Origin: Pseudomonas sp. LRP2-20
GTDB lineage: Bacteria; Pseudomonadota; Gammaproteobacteria; Pseudomonadales; Pseudomonadaceae
DNA length: 64,000 nucleotides
Assembly: GCF_024349685.1 (NCBI RefSeq)
Contig: NZ_AP025944.1
Coordinates: 1,494,001-1,558,000 of the forward strand
Direction: 5' to 3'
Translations under genes and position numbers: made by a program
The notes under the pieces: generated by a model
Seen by the model: only the letters and a program-made list of their open reading frames with translations
Database searches by the model: none
Told to the model about the DNA's origin: nothing
Shown: positions 33,269-42,310 of the stretch, piece after piece
Layout of the letters: the number at the start of each line of letters is the position of its first letter
How positions within the stretch are numbered: the stretch's first letter is position 1

Positions 33269-35455
33269 CTAGAAGGTATGCCCCAGGTTCAGATACACCG
33301 ACTGCTCATTCGCACTGTTGGCCCCATAACTCAGGTTCAACGGCCCCAGCGGTGTCTCCAGCCCCAGGAAGATGCTCGCCGCATTGATGTAGCCACTGTC
33401 GAACTCGTTGTCGTTGTTCCAGGCCCGCCCACGTTCCAGCGACCCACCGATATACAACGGAAAGTCCAGTGGCAGATAGGCCCGCGGCGTCAGGCGCCGG
33501 TAGTACACCACCCGCAGCAGGCTGACGTTCTGCCCTGACACCGAGTCCTGGCGGAAGCCCGACAGCTCCCGCGCACCCCCCAGCACGAAACTCGAGGTCA
33601 CCACCTCGGTAGGGTCCAGCGTGCGCCCGTAGCGCCCACCCAGCACAAAGGTGTTCGCCCCGACGCTCAAGGCCTTGTCCAGGTTCAGCAGCCACTGCCG
33701 GTAGTCGTCATCCGAATCCAGCGACTTGTCGTACTTGCGCAAGGTCAGGCCGATGTCCTCGCCACGGTGCGGGAAGTACACGTTGTCGAGGGTGTCGAAC
33801 GAATACTTCAGCTCGTAGAAACCTTCGTTGAAGCTGACCGAGGGCAGGTCCTGGTCGCCAATGCGCACTTCGGCTTCGCCCCAGGCCTTGCCCACGCCCA
33901 GGCGCACTTCGCCGGACGTGCCGATCTGGCGACCGACGTTGAGGCCAAAGCCATAGCGCTCCAGCCGGTACTCGGCGATCGGGTCGTTGTCCAGGGTCGC
34001 CTCGATGTTCTGCGAGCCAAGGTCAAGGTACGGCGCGACGAAGTAGCGCGAACCCACGTCCAGGGGCTGATAGAACTCGCTGTACAGCTCCTGCTGGTCA
34101 CCGAGCTGGGCACGGGTCAGCCATTCCGCGCCCAGTCGGTTGATGCCGTTCATGCGGTAGCTGGCGCCGAGGTTGAAGGCGCTGTCGCCGCGAAGGTCGT
34201 CCGACAGGTTCAGGCCAAGGCGCAGGTAGTCGGTGCCACCGCGCTTGCCGCGGGCATTTATCACCAGGGTGTTGTCATTGCCCTTGTGCACCACGCGGTA
34301 TTGCACCCGGTCGAAGTAGTCCAGGCCGTACAGGGTGCCCATGTCGGTCTGCAGGCGGTCGAGCGCCAGCGGCTCGCCAATCGGCTGGCGGATGTAGTAG
34401 CGGATCACGTCGTCGCTGACCTTGGAGTCGTTCTCGATCCTGATGGCGGTGATCACCGGCGTGCGCTGGCCTGGCGAGCGCGCCACGGCGAGGCTGGCGT
34501 CGCGCTCTGGTTGGCGCAGCGTGGCCAGGCGCGTGTCGAGCAGGCGGGTGGCGCGGTAGCCGGCGTCGATCATGTCCTGGGCACGGCCGAAGTCGGTGAC
34601 GCCGAACGCGGCCAGCTGCGGCTGGATCAGGATGTCGTCGCGGTGCAGGCTGGCCAGCTGCTCCTCGGAATTGCGCCGGGTCATCAGGGTGATCGACTGG
34701 TTGAGCACGTCGACCACCGTGGCCAGTTGCTTGCGGTCGCGCAGCGGGGTGCCGATGTCGACGACGATCGCCAGGTCGACGCCCATTTCCCGGGCCACGT
34801 CGAGCGGGATGTTGTCGACCATGCCACCATCCACCAGCAGGCGGCCATCCAGTTCGACCGGGGCGAACACGGCCGGGATCGACATGCTCGCGCGAATTAC
34901 CTGCGGCAGGTGGCCACGGCTGAACACCACCTTTTCGCCGCTGGCGATGTCGGTGGCCACGGCGCGGAAGGGGATTGGCAGCTTGTCGAAGTCGCGGGTG
35001 TCGGCGGTATGGGCCAGCTTGCTTTCCAGCAGCAGCGCCAGGTTCTGGCCCTGGATCACACCCAGGGGCAGGCCGAGGCTGCCGTCGTCGCGAAAGCTCA
35101 GCTTCTGTTTGACCAGGAAGTCTCGGTCATCCTGTTTACGCCGGAACGGCACATCCTTGCGTGGCGGTGCATCGGACAGCGCCTGCTGCCAGTCCAGCGT
35201 GGTGGCGAGTTTTTCCAGCTCTTCGACGCTGTAGCCAGAGGCATACAGCCCGCCCACCACTGCGCCCATGCTGGTGCCGGCGATGGCGTCGATGTGTATG
35301 CCCTGTTCCTCCAGGGCCTTGAGCACGCCGATATGGGCCAGGCCGCGGGCGGCACCGCCAGACAGCACCAGGCCGACCTTGGGGCGGGCAGGCTCGGCGG
35401 CAAAGACGGTGAGGGCAGTGAGCGTCAGCAAAAGGCAGAACAGCAGGCGGCGCAT
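33269..35455 (-). CDS. plpD: Patatin-like phospholipase autotransporter (PlpD type, type Vd secretion)
   Basis: A 728-residue outer membrane protein of the same length class as PlpD. A signal peptide (MRRLLFCLLLTLTALTVFA) precedes a patatin domain with oxyanion hole GGAARG, nucleophile motif GTSMG and catalytic aspartate in DGGMVDN. A single POTRA-like domain follows around residues 335-400, then a 16-strand-type beta barrel ending in the aromatic residue (VYLNLGHTF). It is a phospholipase A1 displayed on or released from the surface. The start MRRLLF (35455) is preferred to an ATG four codons upstream. Confidence 0.92.
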   Translation of the reverse strand: MRRLLFCLLLTLTALTVFAAEPARPKVGLVLSGGAARGLAHIGVLKALEEQGIHIDAIAGTSMGAVVGGLYASGYSVEELEKLATTLDWQQALSDAPPRKDVPFRRKQDDRDFLVKQKLSFRDDGSLGLPLGVIQGQNLALLLESKLAHTADTRDFDKLPIPFRAVATDIASGEKVVFSRGHLPQVIRASMSIPAVFAPVELDGRLLVDGGMVDNIPLDVAREMGVDLAIVVDIGTPLRDRKQLATVVDVLNQSITLMTRRNSEEQLASLHRDDILIQPQLAAFGVTDFGRAQDMIDAGYRATRLLDTRLATLRQPERDASLAVARSPGQRTPVITAIRIENDSKVSDDVIRYYIRQPIGEPLALDRLQTDMGTLYGLDYFDRVQYRVVHKGNDNTLVINARGKRGGTDYLRLGLNLSDDLRGDSAFNLGASYRMNGINRLGAEWLTRAQLGDQQELYSEFYQPLDVGSRYFVAPYLDLGSQNIEATLDNDPIAEYRLERYGFGLNVGRQIGTSGEVRLGVGKAWGEAEVRIGDQDLPSVSFNEGFYELKYSFDTLDNVYFPHRGEDIGLTLRKYDKSLDSDDDYRQWLLNLDKALSVGANTFVLGGRYGRTLDPTEVVTSSFVLGGARELSGFRQDSVSGQNVSLLRVVYYRRLTPRAYLPLDFPLYIGGSLERGRAWNNDNEFDSGYINAASIFLGLETPLGPLNLSYGANSANEQSVYLNLGHTF

Positions 35456-35522
35456 CGTGAGTCTCAAACCGAAGGCTAAAGACCGCTAGTATAAGCGGCC
35501 CCTTACCTGGAGATGCCTCAGC

Positions 35523-35804
35523 ATGGCCGACAACAAGCCGGAAATCGTCATCACATATTGCACGCAGTGCCAATGGCTGCTGCGCGCCGCCTGGTTGGCC
35601 CAGGAACTGCTCAGCACCTTCACCGATGACCTCGGCCGGGTGGCGCTGGAGCCGGGCACCGGCGGGATCTTCCGCATCACCTGCAATGGCGTGCAGATCT
35701 GGGAGCGCAAGGCCGACGGTGGCTTCCCCGAGGCCAAGGTGCTCAAGCAGCGCGTACGCGACCAGATCGACCCACAGCGCGACCTGGGCCACAACGATCG
35801 CTGA
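35523..35804 (+). CDS. SelT/SelW/SelH-family thioredoxin-like protein (Rdx)
   Basis: This 93-residue protein has the selenoprotein W fold with cysteine in place of selenocysteine: EIVITYCTQCQWLLRAAWLA, where CTQC is the redox motif. It ends with a GGFPEAKVLKQRVRDQI helix. The inferred role is thiol redox chemistry; no substrate is known. It is divergent from plpD and ends 1 bp from the convergent transporter gene. Confidence 0.88.
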   Translation: MADNKPEIVITYCTQCQWLLRAAWLAQELLSTFTDDLGRVALEPGTGGIFRITCNGVQIWERKADGGFPEAKVLKQRVRDQIDPQRDLGHNDR

Positions 35805-35805
35805 G

Positions 35806-36696
35806 TCAGGCGCCCTCGGCCACGGCCTTGTGCCGCGGCGGTTGTTCGGCGGCCAGGCGGCTGGACAGCACGATGGCGAAGATGATCAGCACGCCGCCCA
35901 GCAGCATGCGCAGGGTGGGCGTTTCGGCGAACACCGCCCAGGCCACGGCGATGCCGTAGACCGGTTCCATGGCGAACACCACGGCGGCGGTACGCGCCTT
36001 GATCACCGAGAGGCTGGCCACGAACAGGCTGTGGGCGACACCGGTGCAGAAGATGCCGAGCAGGGCGATCCACAGCCAGTCCATGCTGGCCACCTGGCTC
36101 AGGCCCGGGCCGGCGAAGGGCAGCAGGCACAAGCCGACCACCAGGTTCTGCCACAGCGCCGCCTGCACGGCCGGCAAGCGCCCTGAGCCGACACGGTTGG
36201 TCAGCGACAGCAGCGAGAACAGCAAGCCGGAGAGCAAAGCCCAGAGCAGACCGCCAGTGGCCTGGCTGGCCAGGTCGAATTCTGGAGTGACCAGTATCAG
36301 GCCGATGCTGACCAGCGCCACCAGCACGCCTTCATTGCGGCGGATGCGCTCGCGAAACAGCAAGCCCTCGAGGATCACGGTGAAGGCCGGGAAGCTGGCA
36401 AAACCCAGGGTGGCAATGGCCACGCCACCGACTTTCACGGCGATGAAGAAGCTGACCCAATGGCCGGCCAGCAGCACGCCGCCGAGCAGCAGGCGGCGTA
36501 TGTCCTGGCTGCTCAGGCGTCGCCAGCCGGGGCCGGTGAGGCTGGCGAACAGCGCCAGGGCCAGCACGGCGAAGGCGGCGCGGCCAAAGACGATGATCGC
36601 CGGGCTGGCGCTGGCGGCCAGTTTGCCGAAGACGCCGGTCAGGCCGAAGAACAGCGCGCCGATGTGCAGGGCGCCGAGGGCAGTGCGGTGGTTCAT
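35806..36696 (-). CDS. DMT-family (EamA) transporter
   Basis: A 296-residue inner membrane protein with ten predicted segments in two EamA repeats (LGALHIGALFFGLTGVFGKL in the first, LLWALLSGLLFSLLSLTNRV opening the second). The substrate is unknown. It is different from the EamA protein at 3448-4374 in sequence and is not a recent duplicate. Its stop codon nearly touches that of the convergent Rdx gene. Confidence 0.9.
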   Translation of the reverse strand: MNHRTALGALHIGALFFGLTGVFGKLAASASPAIIVFGRAAFAVLALALFASLTGPGWRRLSSQDIRRLLLGGVLLAGHWVSFFIAVKVGGVAIATLGFASFPAFTVILEGLLFRERIRRNEGVLVALVSIGLILVTPEFDLASQATGGLLWALLSGLLFSLLSLTNRVGSGRLPAVQAALWQNLVVGLCLLPFAGPGLSQVASMDWLWIALLGIFCTGVAHSLFVASLSVIKARTAAVVFAMEPVYGIAVAWAVFAETPTLRMLLGGVLIIFAIVLSSRLAAEQPPRHKAVAEGA

Positions 36697-36728
36697 GTTG
36701 GGTCCTTGCTCAAGATCTTTACTGGCTG

Positions 36729-36832
36729 TACCGGATCTTTCGCGGGCAAGCCCGCTCCCACAGGAAAAGTGTTGCTCTGAAGGGTGGCGATATTCCTGTG
36801 GGAGCGGGCTTGCCCGCGAAAGGGCCGGTGCA
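36729..36832. repeat. Inverted REP pair
   Basis: TTTCGCGGGCAAGCCCGCTC and its complement, separated by about 50 bp, in the gap between two minus-strand genes. Confidence 0.85.
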
Positions 36833-36879
36833 GCAAAGTGTAAATTCTCAGGGCAACAGGTTCTGTCGCCATCCTGCTG

Positions 36880-37644
36880 TCAGTTGTCGCCAGGCTCTCG
36901 CCGCATGGCCAACGGCGAGCAACCAAACGCGCGCAGCATCGCCGCCGAAAATGCGCTCTGCGAGCTGTACCCCACCTGCGCCGCAATCTCCCCCATCGGC
37001 AGCAACGTCTGCGTGACCAGCCGCCTTGCCTTGAGCAGACGCCGCTGGCGGATGTAGTCCATCGGCGTCATGCCGCACTCTGCGATAAACCGTGCATGCA
37101 GCCGGGTACTGGACAAGCCGGCGATGCGCGCCAGGTCGGCCACCTGCAACGGGTACGCTGCATGCGCTTCGATATGCGCGTCGAATGCCGCATAGGGCAG
37201 GCGATGGCTGGGTGTGACGATGGCCGAGGCGCTGGGGTTGAGGCTGGCCAGCAACAGCACCGCGCCTTGCCGGGCGATCAGTGGGTCGTCCATGGGGCTC
37301 GCCGCCAGCCAGTCCACCAGTTGCTGTTGGCGATCATCAAGCCCCAGTGCCCCAGGCTGGTCGAGCAGGCGCCTGCTGGCATCGGCATGGGCCCCCAGCT
37401 GCTCATGCAGCCAGTGCTCACCGGGCACGTCCAGCACCAGGCAATCGCTGCCGACAGCGCTGCCGCAGGTATGATGAGCGCCCGCGGGTACCACCACCAG
37501 CCCCTGGCGGGCGACCCTGGCGCCGCGGCCCTGTACCTCGAAATCCAGGCGCCCGTGCAGGCCGAACACCAATTGCGGGTGTTCGTGGCTGTGGGCGATC
37601 AGCTCATCGCGGTAGTGGCGCAAGGAAAGTATCGGGCCGGCCAT
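36880..37644 (-). CDS. AraC-family transcriptional regulator with cupin sensor
   Basis: A 254-residue protein. The N-terminal half is a cupin-like sensor (SHEHPQLVFGLHGRLDFEVQ, VVVPAGAHHTCGS). The C-terminal 100 residues carry two helix-turn-helix motifs, the second in the form EIAAQVGYSSQSAFSAAMLR followed by AFGCSPLAMR. The nearest gene downstream on the same strand is the EamA transporter at 35806-36696, beyond a REP pair, which may be its target. The inducer is unknown. Confidence 0.9.
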   Translation of the reverse strand: MAGPILSLRHYRDELIAHSHEHPQLVFGLHGRLDFEVQGRGARVARQGLVVVPAGAHHTCGSAVGSDCLVLDVPGEHWLHEQLGAHADASRRLLDQPGALGLDDRQQQLVDWLAASPMDDPLIARQGAVLLLASLNPSASAIVTPSHRLPYAAFDAHIEAHAAYPLQVADLARIAGLSSTRLHARFIAECGMTPMDYIRQRRLLKARRLVTQTLLPMGEIAAQVGYSSQSAFSAAMLRAFGCSPLAMRREPGDN

Positions 37645-37770
37645 GGGGCTTCCTCGTGGGGCTGCCAGCCATTGTGCCGCATTCCTGGCACGCCATCACT
37701 CGTCACATCCCTGCCACCACCCTGTCACCTGTGCCTGCCAGTCTCCAGCAAACAGCGCCGGAGCCTGCCC

Positions 37771-38580
37771 ATGACCCATGCCGAATTTTCCCGCCCGTCA
37801 CGCAAGCAGCGCGTGCGCACGCTGTGGATATCCGACGTGCACCTGGGCACGCGTGACTGCCAGGCCGAACACCTGTCGCAGTTCCTCAAGGGCTACCAGG
37901 CCGACCGCATCTACCTGGTCGGCGACATCATCGATGGCTGGAAGCTGCGCGGCGGCATCTACTGGCCGCAAGCCCACAGCAACGTGATCCGCCGCCTGCT
38001 GACCATGAGCAAGCGCGGTACCGAGGTGATCTACGTCACCGGCAATCATGACGAATTCCTGCGCCGTTACTCGAAGCTGATGCTGGGCAACATCCAGTTG
38101 GTGGACGAGGCCGAGCACCTGACTGCCGATGGTCGCCGGCTGCTGGTGATCCATGGTGACCAGTTCGACGTGATCACCCGCTATCACCGCTGGCTGGCCT
38201 TCCTGGGCGACCGTGCCTACGAGTTCACCCTGGTGCTCAACCGCTGGCTCAACCACTGGCGTGCGCGCTACGGGTATGGCTACTGGTCGCTGTCGGCGTA
38301 CCTCAAGCACAAGGTCAAGGGGGCGGTGAATTTCATCAGCGACTTCGAGGATGCGATTGCCCATGAGTGCACCCGCCGTGGATTTCACGGGGTGGTGTGC
38401 GGGCATATCCACCACGCCGAAATACGCAAGGTCGGCGAGGTGGATTACCTCAATTGTGGCGATTGGGTCGAATCATGCACGGCGCTGATCGAGCACTGGG
38501 ACGGCAGCATCGAGCTGTACCGGCTGGCTGACGCGCAGGCACGCAAGGCACAGGCGGCAGCCCTGCGTGAGCCGGCCTAG
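37771..38580 (+). CDS. LpxH-like calcineurin-type phosphoesterase
   Basis: This 269-residue metallophosphoesterase has all binuclear metal motifs: SDVHLGT, GDIIDGW, GNHDE, HGDQFD and GHIHHAEI. The insert around residues 130-185 (WLNHWRARYGYGYWSLSAYL) and the overall length place it with the UDP-2,3-diacylglucosamine diphosphatase-like group rather than with LpxH of 240 residues. It may act on a lipid pyrophosphate. The ATG at 37771 is chosen. Its last 4 bp overlap the convergent Mpo1-like gene. Confidence 0.85.
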   Translation: MTHAEFSRPSRKQRVRTLWISDVHLGTRDCQAEHLSQFLKGYQADRIYLVGDIIDGWKLRGGIYWPQAHSNVIRRLLTMSKRGTEVIYVTGNHDEFLRRYSKLMLGNIQLVDEAEHLTADGRRLLVIHGDQFDVITRYHRWLAFLGDRAYEFTLVLNRWLNHWRARYGYGYWSLSAYLKHKVKGAVNFISDFEDAIAHECTRRGFHGVVCGHIHHAEIRKVGEVDYLNCGDWVESCTALIEHWDGSIELYRLADAQARKAQAAALREPA

Positions 38581-38888
38581 AGGCTGATCCGGCCAAGCAG
38601 GATGTCGCGGAACATGGCGAAATCACCCACCAGGCTGTACCAGGGGTGCTTGAACGTCGCCGGTCTGTTGCGCTCGTAGAAGAAGTGCCCCACCCAGGCG
38701 AAGCCGTACCCGCAAAGCGGCACTGCCAGCAACAGCAACCACTTCCCGCTGCCGATGGTGTAAGCCAGCAAGGCGATCACCAGGCTGGTGCCGACAAAGT
38801 GCAGGCGCCGGCAGGTGGGGTTGCTGTGCTCCCCCAGGTAATACGGATAGAATTCGGCGAAACTGCGAAACTGCGTGGTGCTGGCCAT
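38577..38888 (-). CDS. Mpo1/DUF962-family membrane protein
   Basis: This 103-residue protein has the DUF962 (YGL010w/Mpo1) pattern: FYPYYLGEHSNPTCRRLHFV, two membrane segments (LVIALLAYTI, LLLLAVPLCGYGFAWVGHFF) and the ERNRPATFKHPWYSLVGDF block. Conserved histidines in these blocks bind iron in yeast Mpo1, which oxidises 2-hydroxy fatty acids. The start MASTTQF at 38888 is used; the longer frame upstream has no family similarity. Confidence 0.85.
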   Translation of the reverse strand: MASTTQFRSFAEFYPYYLGEHSNPTCRRLHFVGTSLVIALLAYTIGSGKWLLLLAVPLCGYGFAWVGHFFYERNRPATFKHPWYSLVGDFAMFRDILLGRISL

Positions 38889-39043
38889 GGGCAGTACTCC
38901 GGGATTATCACTTTTTGACAGGATACACGGCGTGGAGCCTGAATCGAGTCTAGAGTGATTGGCGGGGCCGGCCAGTGACAATAGGCGCCAAATAAGTATC
39001 CTTGAGGTTAATCGCATGAAGCGGTCAGCATAAGAAGCCTGCC

Positions 39044-40105
39044 ATGAGCGAAAGAACCACATCGGCCAGCTGGGCATCAGGGATTGTCAAGGCGCTGGAG
39101 CTGGAAGGGCTCGACTGCCCGGCCATGTTCAAGCAGTTGGGGCTTGATTTCGCTGCACTCGACGACCCGGATGCACGTTTTCCGCAGGACTCCATGACCC
39201 GCCTCTGGCAGCTGGCGGTCGAACTGTCGGGCAACGAAGCCATTGGCCTGAACATGGCGCGGGTGGTGCGCCCGGCCTCCTTCCACGTGGTGGGCTACGC
39301 ACTGATGTCCAGCCGCACCCTGGCCGAAGGGTTCGAACGGCTGGTGCGCTACCAGCGCATCATCGCCGAAAGCTCCGACCTGAGTTTTGTCCTTGGCCCC
39401 GAAGGCTATTCACTGATTCTGACCGTGCATGGCGACCACCTGCCGCCCACCCGCCATAGCGCCGAAGCATCGCTGGCCTGCGCACTGGCCCTGTGCAAAT
39501 GGCTGAGTGGGCGACCGGTGCAGCCACGGCGGGTGCTGGTGCAAGGGCCGCAACCGAAGAATATCGAGCCGTACAAGGTGGCGTTCCATTCCCCGCTGGT
39601 GTTCGGTGCGCCGCACGATGCCCTGGTGTTCGAGCGGGCCGACATGGAAGCGCCATTGCCCACCGCCAACGAAGCCATGGCCATCCTGCATGATCGCTTT
39701 GCCGGTGAGTACCTCGCGCGCTTTTCGGAGAGCCGCGTGACTCACCGCGTGCGCCAGGTCTTGTGCCGCATCCTGCCGCAAGGCGAACCCAAGCGCGAAA
39801 CCCTGGCCCAGGCCCTGCACCTGTCCCAGCGCACCTTGCAGCGCCGGCTGCAGGAAGAGGGCACCAGTTTCCAGACCTTGCTCGACGACACCCGCCGCGA
39901 GCTGGCCGAGCAATACCTGGCCCAGCCAGGCATGACCCTGCTGGAAACTGCCTACTTGCTAGGCTTTGCCGACCCGAGCAATTTCTACCGGGCGTTCCGC
40001 CGCTGGTTCGATGTGACCCCCAGTGAATACCGTGCCCGGCTGGGTACCGAGCCTGCCGAGGTCAGTGACGCCAGAACGCCGGCATACACAACACCAGCAC
40101 CGTGA
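39044..40105 (+). CDS. AraC-family regulator (OruR-like)
   Basis: A 353-residue protein with an N-terminal arabinose-binding-like domain of the kind seen in OruR/ArgR-like AraC proteins (ALELEGLDCPAMFKQLGLDF, EAIGLNMARVVRPASFHVVG). A C-terminal AraC helix-turn-helix pair follows (ETLAQALHLSQRTLQRRLQE, TAYLLGFADPSNFYRAFRRW). The 3' end overlaps the trkH 3' end by 44 bp in antisense. It has no obvious co-oriented target. Confidence 0.9.
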   Translation: MSERTTSASWASGIVKALELEGLDCPAMFKQLGLDFAALDDPDARFPQDSMTRLWQLAVELSGNEAIGLNMARVVRPASFHVVGYALMSSRTLAEGFERLVRYQRIIAESSDLSFVLGPEGYSLILTVHGDHLPPTRHSAEASLACALALCKWLSGRPVQPRRVLVQGPQPKNIEPYKVAFHSPLVFGAPHDALVFERADMEAPLPTANEAMAILHDRFAGEYLARFSESRVTHRVRQVLCRILPQGEPKRETLAQALHLSQRTLQRRLQEEGTSFQTLLDDTRRELAEQYLAQPGMTLLETAYLLGFADPSNFYRAFRRWFDVTPSEYRARLGTEPAEVSDARTPAYTTPAP

Positions 40106-41516
40106 TGATCTCCAGGCGCCCCAGCAGCATGCCGGTGGCAAGGATCCACTTGGCGGCATCCGGCAGCGTCGAGTAGTTGCCCGAAGGGCCGACCACTTCA
40201 CCCAGGCCCGGGCCGACGCCCGACACCGTGCCGGCGGCGCCAGTCAGTGCGGTCATCCAGTCCACGCCCAGCAGCGACAGCAGCAGGGCCATCACGCAGA
40301 TGGTGATGGCGAAGAAGAACGAGAAGGTCAGGATCGAGCGCACGATCTCTTCGTCCAGGCGATGGCCGTTGTATTTCTGCTTGATCACCGCGCGCGGGTG
40401 GATCAGCTGGTTGAGGCTGGCCTTGAGCAGGATGTAGGCCACCTGGAAACGGAAAATCTTGATACCGCCGGCCGTGGAGCCGGAACAGCCACCGACGAAG
40501 CCCAGGTAGAAGAACAGCATCAGCGAGAAGTTGCCCCACAGGCTGTAATCGCCCAGGGCAAAGCCGGTGGTGGTGACCACCGAGGTCACGTTCAGTGCCA
40601 CGTGGCGCAGGGCGTCGAGCCAGTGCAGGTTGGTGGTGTACCAGTACCAGGTGCCGAGCACGATCCAGGTCACCACCAGCATGCCCAGCAGGCCTTGCAC
40701 CTGTTGGTCGCGGATCAGCGCCTTGCGGTTGCCGCGCAGGGTTGCCACGTACAGGGTGAAGGGCAGGCTGCCAAGGATCATCACCACCACCGCGACCCAG
40801 TGCACGGCAGGGATGTCCCATTTGGCCAGCGACTGGTCAGAGGTGGAAAAACCGCCGGTGGAGATCGCCGACATGGCGTGGTTGATGGCATCGAACGGGC
40901 TCATGCCGGCCCACCAGAAGGCCAGTGCGCCAAAGATCGAGAAGCCGACGTACACGCCTACGATCGATTTGGCGACCATGTGCGAGCGCGGCATGACCTT
41001 TTCCGAGCGGTCCGACGATTCGGTCTGGAACAGGCGCATGCCACCGATACGCAGCAGCGGCAGGATCGCCACCGCCATGGCGATGAAGCCGATGCCGCCG
41101 AGCCAGTGCAGCATCGAGCGCCACATCAGGATGCCCGGTGACATGGTGTCCAGCCCGCTGAGCACGGTGGCGCCGGTGGCGGTGATGCCGGACATGCTCT
41201 CGAAGAAGGCGTCGGTGTAGCTGATGTGCTGGGTCAGCAGGAAGGGCAGGGCGGCGAAGACGCACACCACCACCCAGCTGCTGACGGTCAGCAGGTACAT
41301 GTCCCGCGGGCGCAGGTGGACGTGCTCGGGGCGGCCCTGCAGGACCATGGCCAGGCCGGCGATGAAGGTGATCAGGCTGGACCAGAGAAACGACGGCATG
41401 TCGCCGGTGCGTTCGAAGACCACCAGGGTCGCCATGGGCACGACCATGCTGACCGCCAGGGTGATCAGGAAGATGCCGATGATGAAACCAATGATCCTTA
41501 AGGTCGGCAACGCCAT
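40062..41516 (-). CDS. trkH: Trk-system potassium uptake protein TrkH
   Basis: A 484-residue inner membrane potassium channel subunit with the four-fold M1-P-M2 repeat. Filter-like loops are visible at SGITATGATV, SAISTGGFST, VTTTGFALGD and GAAGTVSGVGPG. It works with cytoplasmic TrkA, which is not in this window. The start MALPTLRIIGF fits the family. Its 3' end overlaps the convergent AraC gene. Confidence 0.93.
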   Translation of the reverse strand: MALPTLRIIGFIIGIFLITLAVSMVVPMATLVVFERTGDMPSFLWSSLITFIAGLAMVLQGRPEHVHLRPRDMYLLTVSSWVVVCVFAALPFLLTQHISYTDAFFESMSGITATGATVLSGLDTMSPGILMWRSMLHWLGGIGFIAMAVAILPLLRIGGMRLFQTESSDRSEKVMPRSHMVAKSIVGVYVGFSIFGALAFWWAGMSPFDAINHAMSAISTGGFSTSDQSLAKWDIPAVHWVAVVVMILGSLPFTLYVATLRGNRKALIRDQQVQGLLGMLVVTWIVLGTWYWYTTNLHWLDALRHVALNVTSVVTTTGFALGDYSLWGNFSLMLFFYLGFVGGCSGSTAGGIKIFRFQVAYILLKASLNQLIHPRAVIKQKYNGHRLDEEIVRSILTFSFFFAITICVMALLLSLLGVDWMTALTGAAGTVSGVGPGLGEVVGPSGNYSTLPDAAKWILATGMLLGRLEIITVLVLCMPAFWRH

Positions 41517-41618
41517 GTGATCTGCTCTGACTCGAAACGGAAGGGCGCCATTCTACCTATGGGTCTGGTGATGTAAACGCTAGAATGGCCGCACATTTAC
41601 CTGCCAGGAGGGTAGCCG

Positions 41619-42176
41619 ATGGAGGCTCTCGACGCATTGCTCAACCGTGTTTCCGTGCCACGCCTGACCGACCCTGCGCCCAACGAGGCCCAGCGTGAGG
41701 CGCTGTTCCAGGCCGCCTTGCGCGCACCGGACCACGGTCAGCTGCGGCCGTGGCGCTTCCTGACCATCGAGGGTCAGGGCCGCGACAAGCTCGGTGAACT
41801 GTTCGCCGAAGCGCTGCAGCGCAAGGGCGATGCCAGCCAGGCTGCGCTGGACAAGGCACGGGCGATGCCGCTGCGTGCGCCGTTGCTGATCGTGGTGATC
41901 GCCAAGCTGCAGGATCACTTCAAGGTACCCAAGTCCGAGCAGCGCCTGGCGGCGGGTTGCGCGGCCCACGGCATCCTGATTGCGGCGCATGCCCAGGGGA
42001 TCGGCGCAGTGTGGCGAACTGGCGACATGGCCTTCGACGCCCACGTGCACAAGGGCTTGGGCTTGGCCGAGAACGAGGAGTTGATCGGTTACCTGTATGT
42101 CGGCACGCCGCTGACCGAGCCGCGCACGGCGCCGATACTCGAAACTGCCGAGTACGTCAGTACCTGGGGCGAATGA
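41619..42176 (+). CDS. Nitroreductase-family FMN protein (YdjA-like)
   Basis: This 185-residue protein is at the short end of the nitroreductase family, like YdjA. FMN-contact elements include RAPDHGQLRPWRF near residue 35 and GIGAVWRTGDMAF near 130. It would reduce quinone- or nitro-type substrates with NAD(P)H as a homodimer. GGAGGG lies just before the ATG. The gene is single and followed by a REP pair. Confidence 0.88.
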   Translation: MEALDALLNRVSVPRLTDPAPNEAQREALFQAALRAPDHGQLRPWRFLTIEGQGRDKLGELFAEALQRKGDASQAALDKARAMPLRAPLLIVVIAKLQDHFKVPKSEQRLAAGCAAHGILIAAHAQGIGAVWRTGDMAFDAHVHKGLGLAENEELIGYLYVGTPLTEPRTAPILETAEYVSTWGE

Positions 42177-42179
42177 CCC

Positions 42180-42304
42180 AGGGGGCCGCTTTGCGGCCCA
42201 TCGCCGGCAAGCGCGGCTCCCACAGGTACAGCGCTGACCTCAAGGGATGTGCAGTACCTGTGGGAGCTGCGCTTGCCGGCGAAGGGCTGCAAAGCAGCCC
42301 CGGC
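42180..42304. repeat. Inverted REP pair (GCCGGCAAGCGCGG type)
   Basis: GCGGCCCATCGCCGGCAAGC and its near-complement enclose about 40 bp, between the nitroreductase gene and the convergent sensor kinase gene. Confidence 0.85.
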
Positions 42305-42310
42305 ATTCTG

